Shown here in pieces: positions 63,044 through 64,000 of a DNA stretch of 64,000 nucleotides (the first letter of the stretch is position 1; each line of letters starts with the position of its first letter). The translations under genes were made by a program, and so were the position numbers. The notes below the pieces were generated by a model that made no database searches, was not told where the DNA came from, and saw only the letters and a list, made by a program, of their open reading frames with translations. The stretch lies in NCBI GenBank assembly GCA_036512155.1, contig DATCBD010000028.1, positions 3,660-67,659 on the forward strand, given 5' to 3'. This DNA is from Palsa-739 sp036512155 (GTDB lineage Bacteria > Actinomycetota > Thermoleophilia > Gaiellales > Gaiellaceae).

Positions 63044-63756
63044 TCGCTCGAGCTCGAGGAGCGCTTCTCGAGGAACGGCTTGATCAGGTCGATCGGCGCC
63101 GGGAAGATGATCGTCGACGAGTTCGAGCCGCCGATCTCGAGCAGCGTCTGCAAGTAGCGGAGCTGGAGCGCGATCGGGTGCTCCTCGATCACGATCGCTG
63201 CGTCCTTCAGGCGCTCGGCCGCCTGGAACTCGCCTTCGGCGTTGATGATCTTCGCGCGCCGCTCGCGTTCGGCTTCCGCCTGGCGCGCCATCGCCCGCTG
63301 CATGCCCTGCGGGATCTCGACGTCCTTCACCTCGACGATCGAGACCTTGATGCCCCACGGGCCGGTCGCCTCGTCGATGATCGCCTGCAGGATCGCGTTG
63401 ATTTTCTCGCGCTCCGACAGCAGCTCGTCGAGCACGTGCTGGCCGAGCACCGACCGCAGCGTCGTTTGCGCGATCTGCGACGTCGCGACCATGAAGTTCT
63501 CGACCTGGACGATCGCGTCCCTCGGCTCGACGATGCGGAAGTACGCGACCGCGTTCACGCGCACCGGCACGTTGTCCTTCGTGATGACTTCCTGCGGCGG
63601 GATGTTCAACGTGATCGTCCGCAGGTCGACCTTCACGATCTGATCGACGAAGGGGATCTTCCAGACGACGCCCGGGCCGCGCGTCGCGACCAGCCGGCCG
63701 AGGCGGAACATCACGCCCCGCTCGTACTCCCGCATGATCCGGACGAAGCCCAGCAT
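63040..63756 (-). CDS. SPFH/band 7 protein (slipin)
   Basis: About 238 residues of the stomatin/slipin group: REYERGVMFRLGRLVATRGPG, VDLRTITLNIPPQEVITKDNVPV, SVLGQHVLDELLSEREKIN, and WGIKVSIVEVKDVEIPQGMQRAMARQAEAER. The usual N-terminal membrane anchor is short here. It forms a same-strand pair with nfeD (upstream), as in many bacteria, and may organise membrane microdomains. ATG 63756 chosen; TTG 63759 precedes it. Its end overlaps the merR-type gene by 4 bases. Confidence 0.87.
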   Translation of the reverse strand: MLGFVRIMREYERGVMFRLGRLVATRGPGVVWKIPFVDQIVKVDLRTITLNIPPQEVITKDNVPVRVNAVAYFRIVEPRDAIVQVENFMVATSQIAQTTLRSVLGQHVLDELLSEREKINAILQAIIDEATGPWGIKVSIVEVKDVEIPQGMQRAMARQAEAERERRAKIINAEGEFQAAERLKDAAIVIEEHPIALQLRYLQTLLEIGGSNSSTIIFPAPIDLIKPFLEKRSSSSSD

Positions 63757-63766
63757 CAAGGTGATC

Positions 63767-64000
63767 CTATCTGCGTACGGTCAGCCGCAGGCCGTGGATT
63801 GCCTCCACCTCGACCTCCTCGCCCGGGACGAGCTCGGAGTCGTCCTCCGCATGTGCCTGCCAGAGCTCACCATTGACGAAGACGAGCCCGGGTGCGCGCA
63901 CCTCCCCGGTCTTGCCCACGATCGTCTGCGGGCCGACCGTCACCGGCAGGCGCCTGGCAGCGAAGCCCTTGCCGAGCGCGAACGCCCAGAACGCGCCGAT
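63767..64000 (-). CDS. nfeD: NfeD family protein, C-terminal part (cut by window edge)
   Basis: 78 codons visible, ending RLTVRR. GKTGEVRAPGLVFVNGELW and PGEEVEVEAIHGLRLTVRR are the NfeD OB-fold domain that follows the membrane region; the start of the visible part, IGAFWAFALGKGFAARRLP, is the end of a membrane helix. It is partner of the slipin downstream. Confidence 0.85.
   Translation of the reverse strand: MGAFWAFALGKGFAARRLPVTVGPQTIVGKTGEVRAPGLVFVNGELWQAHAEDDSELVPGEEVEVEAIHGLRLTVRR

Overview
The window is about 64 kb of very GC-rich, gene-dense chromosome from an actinomycete. An F420-type PPOX flavoprotein, the rpmH/rnpA/yidD/yidC/jag/rsmG/parAB block beside dnaA-dnaN-recF-dciA-gyrBA, and heavy use of GTG starts all point to Actinomycetota. 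A class such as Thermoleophilia fits best, because gyrB carries the long TOPRIM insert that common actinomycetes lack; this placement is an inference. There are no insertion sequences, phage genes, CRISPR arrays or rRNA genes. Two tRNA genes are present (Phe-GAA and Ile-GAU).

Layout. 1-9.8 kb: truncated ftsH, a PPOX protein, an overlapping chain M20 peptidase-pabB-pabC-DUF1385-pncB, then rarA, an alpha/beta hydrolase, arginase, a lone receiver domain and tRNA-Phe. 9.9-24.3 kb: a purine salvage and degradation region. A nucleoside ABC transporter (two permeases, ATPase, BMP-type binding protein) is joined to a three-subunit xanthine dehydrogenase. Divergent from it run adenine deaminase, an 8-oxoguanine deaminase type amidohydrolase, HIU hydrolase, OHCU decarboxylase, membrane urate oxidase PuuD with a cytochrome c domain, and a DUF3830 protein; an allantoate amidohydrolase faces them. 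Together they take purines to urate and on toward ureido compounds, but allantoinase is not in the window. 24.4-31.4 kb: ccmABCD, hemX, hemA, hemC, hemD, a SAM hydrolase and a methyltransferase (haem synthesis and cytochrome c maturation, which PuuD would need). 31.4-37.7 kb: OsmC, a UbiA-type prenyltransferase, mogA, moaC (molybdenum cofactor, needed by xanthine dehydrogenase), otsA, an RsbW-like kinase and a two-component system. 37.8-45.8 kb: an M28-like membrane protein, moeA, a class A PBP, MscS, DUF2203, CPBP protease, DUF151 nuclease, a small broken ORF and tRNA-Ile. 45.9-62.6 kb: an ABC-2 exporter, parAB, and the origin region with rsmG-jag-yidC-yidD-rnpA-rpmH on one side and dnaA-oriC-dnaN-recF-dciA-gyrB-gyrA on the other. 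62.7-64 kb: a MerR-like regulator, a slipin and the end of nfeD.

How genes are started is the most striking theme. Most same-strand neighbours overlap by 1 or 4 bases, using ATGA, GTGA, TTGA and even CTGA junctions. Four genes (recF, otsA, mogA, rsmG) have a family-conserved N-terminus that can only be read from an in-frame CTG at the junction. At four divergent gene pairs the two start codons are only 18-23 bases apart, and TANNNT-like -10 hexamers on both strands share a central TA and lie 5-7 bases from each start. These look like ultracompact bidirectional leaderless promoters. Other regulatory points are a textbook DnaA box/GC/DnaA-trio unwinding element just upstream of dnaN and an intrinsic-terminator-like hairpin whose T run ends one base before the gyrB ATG.
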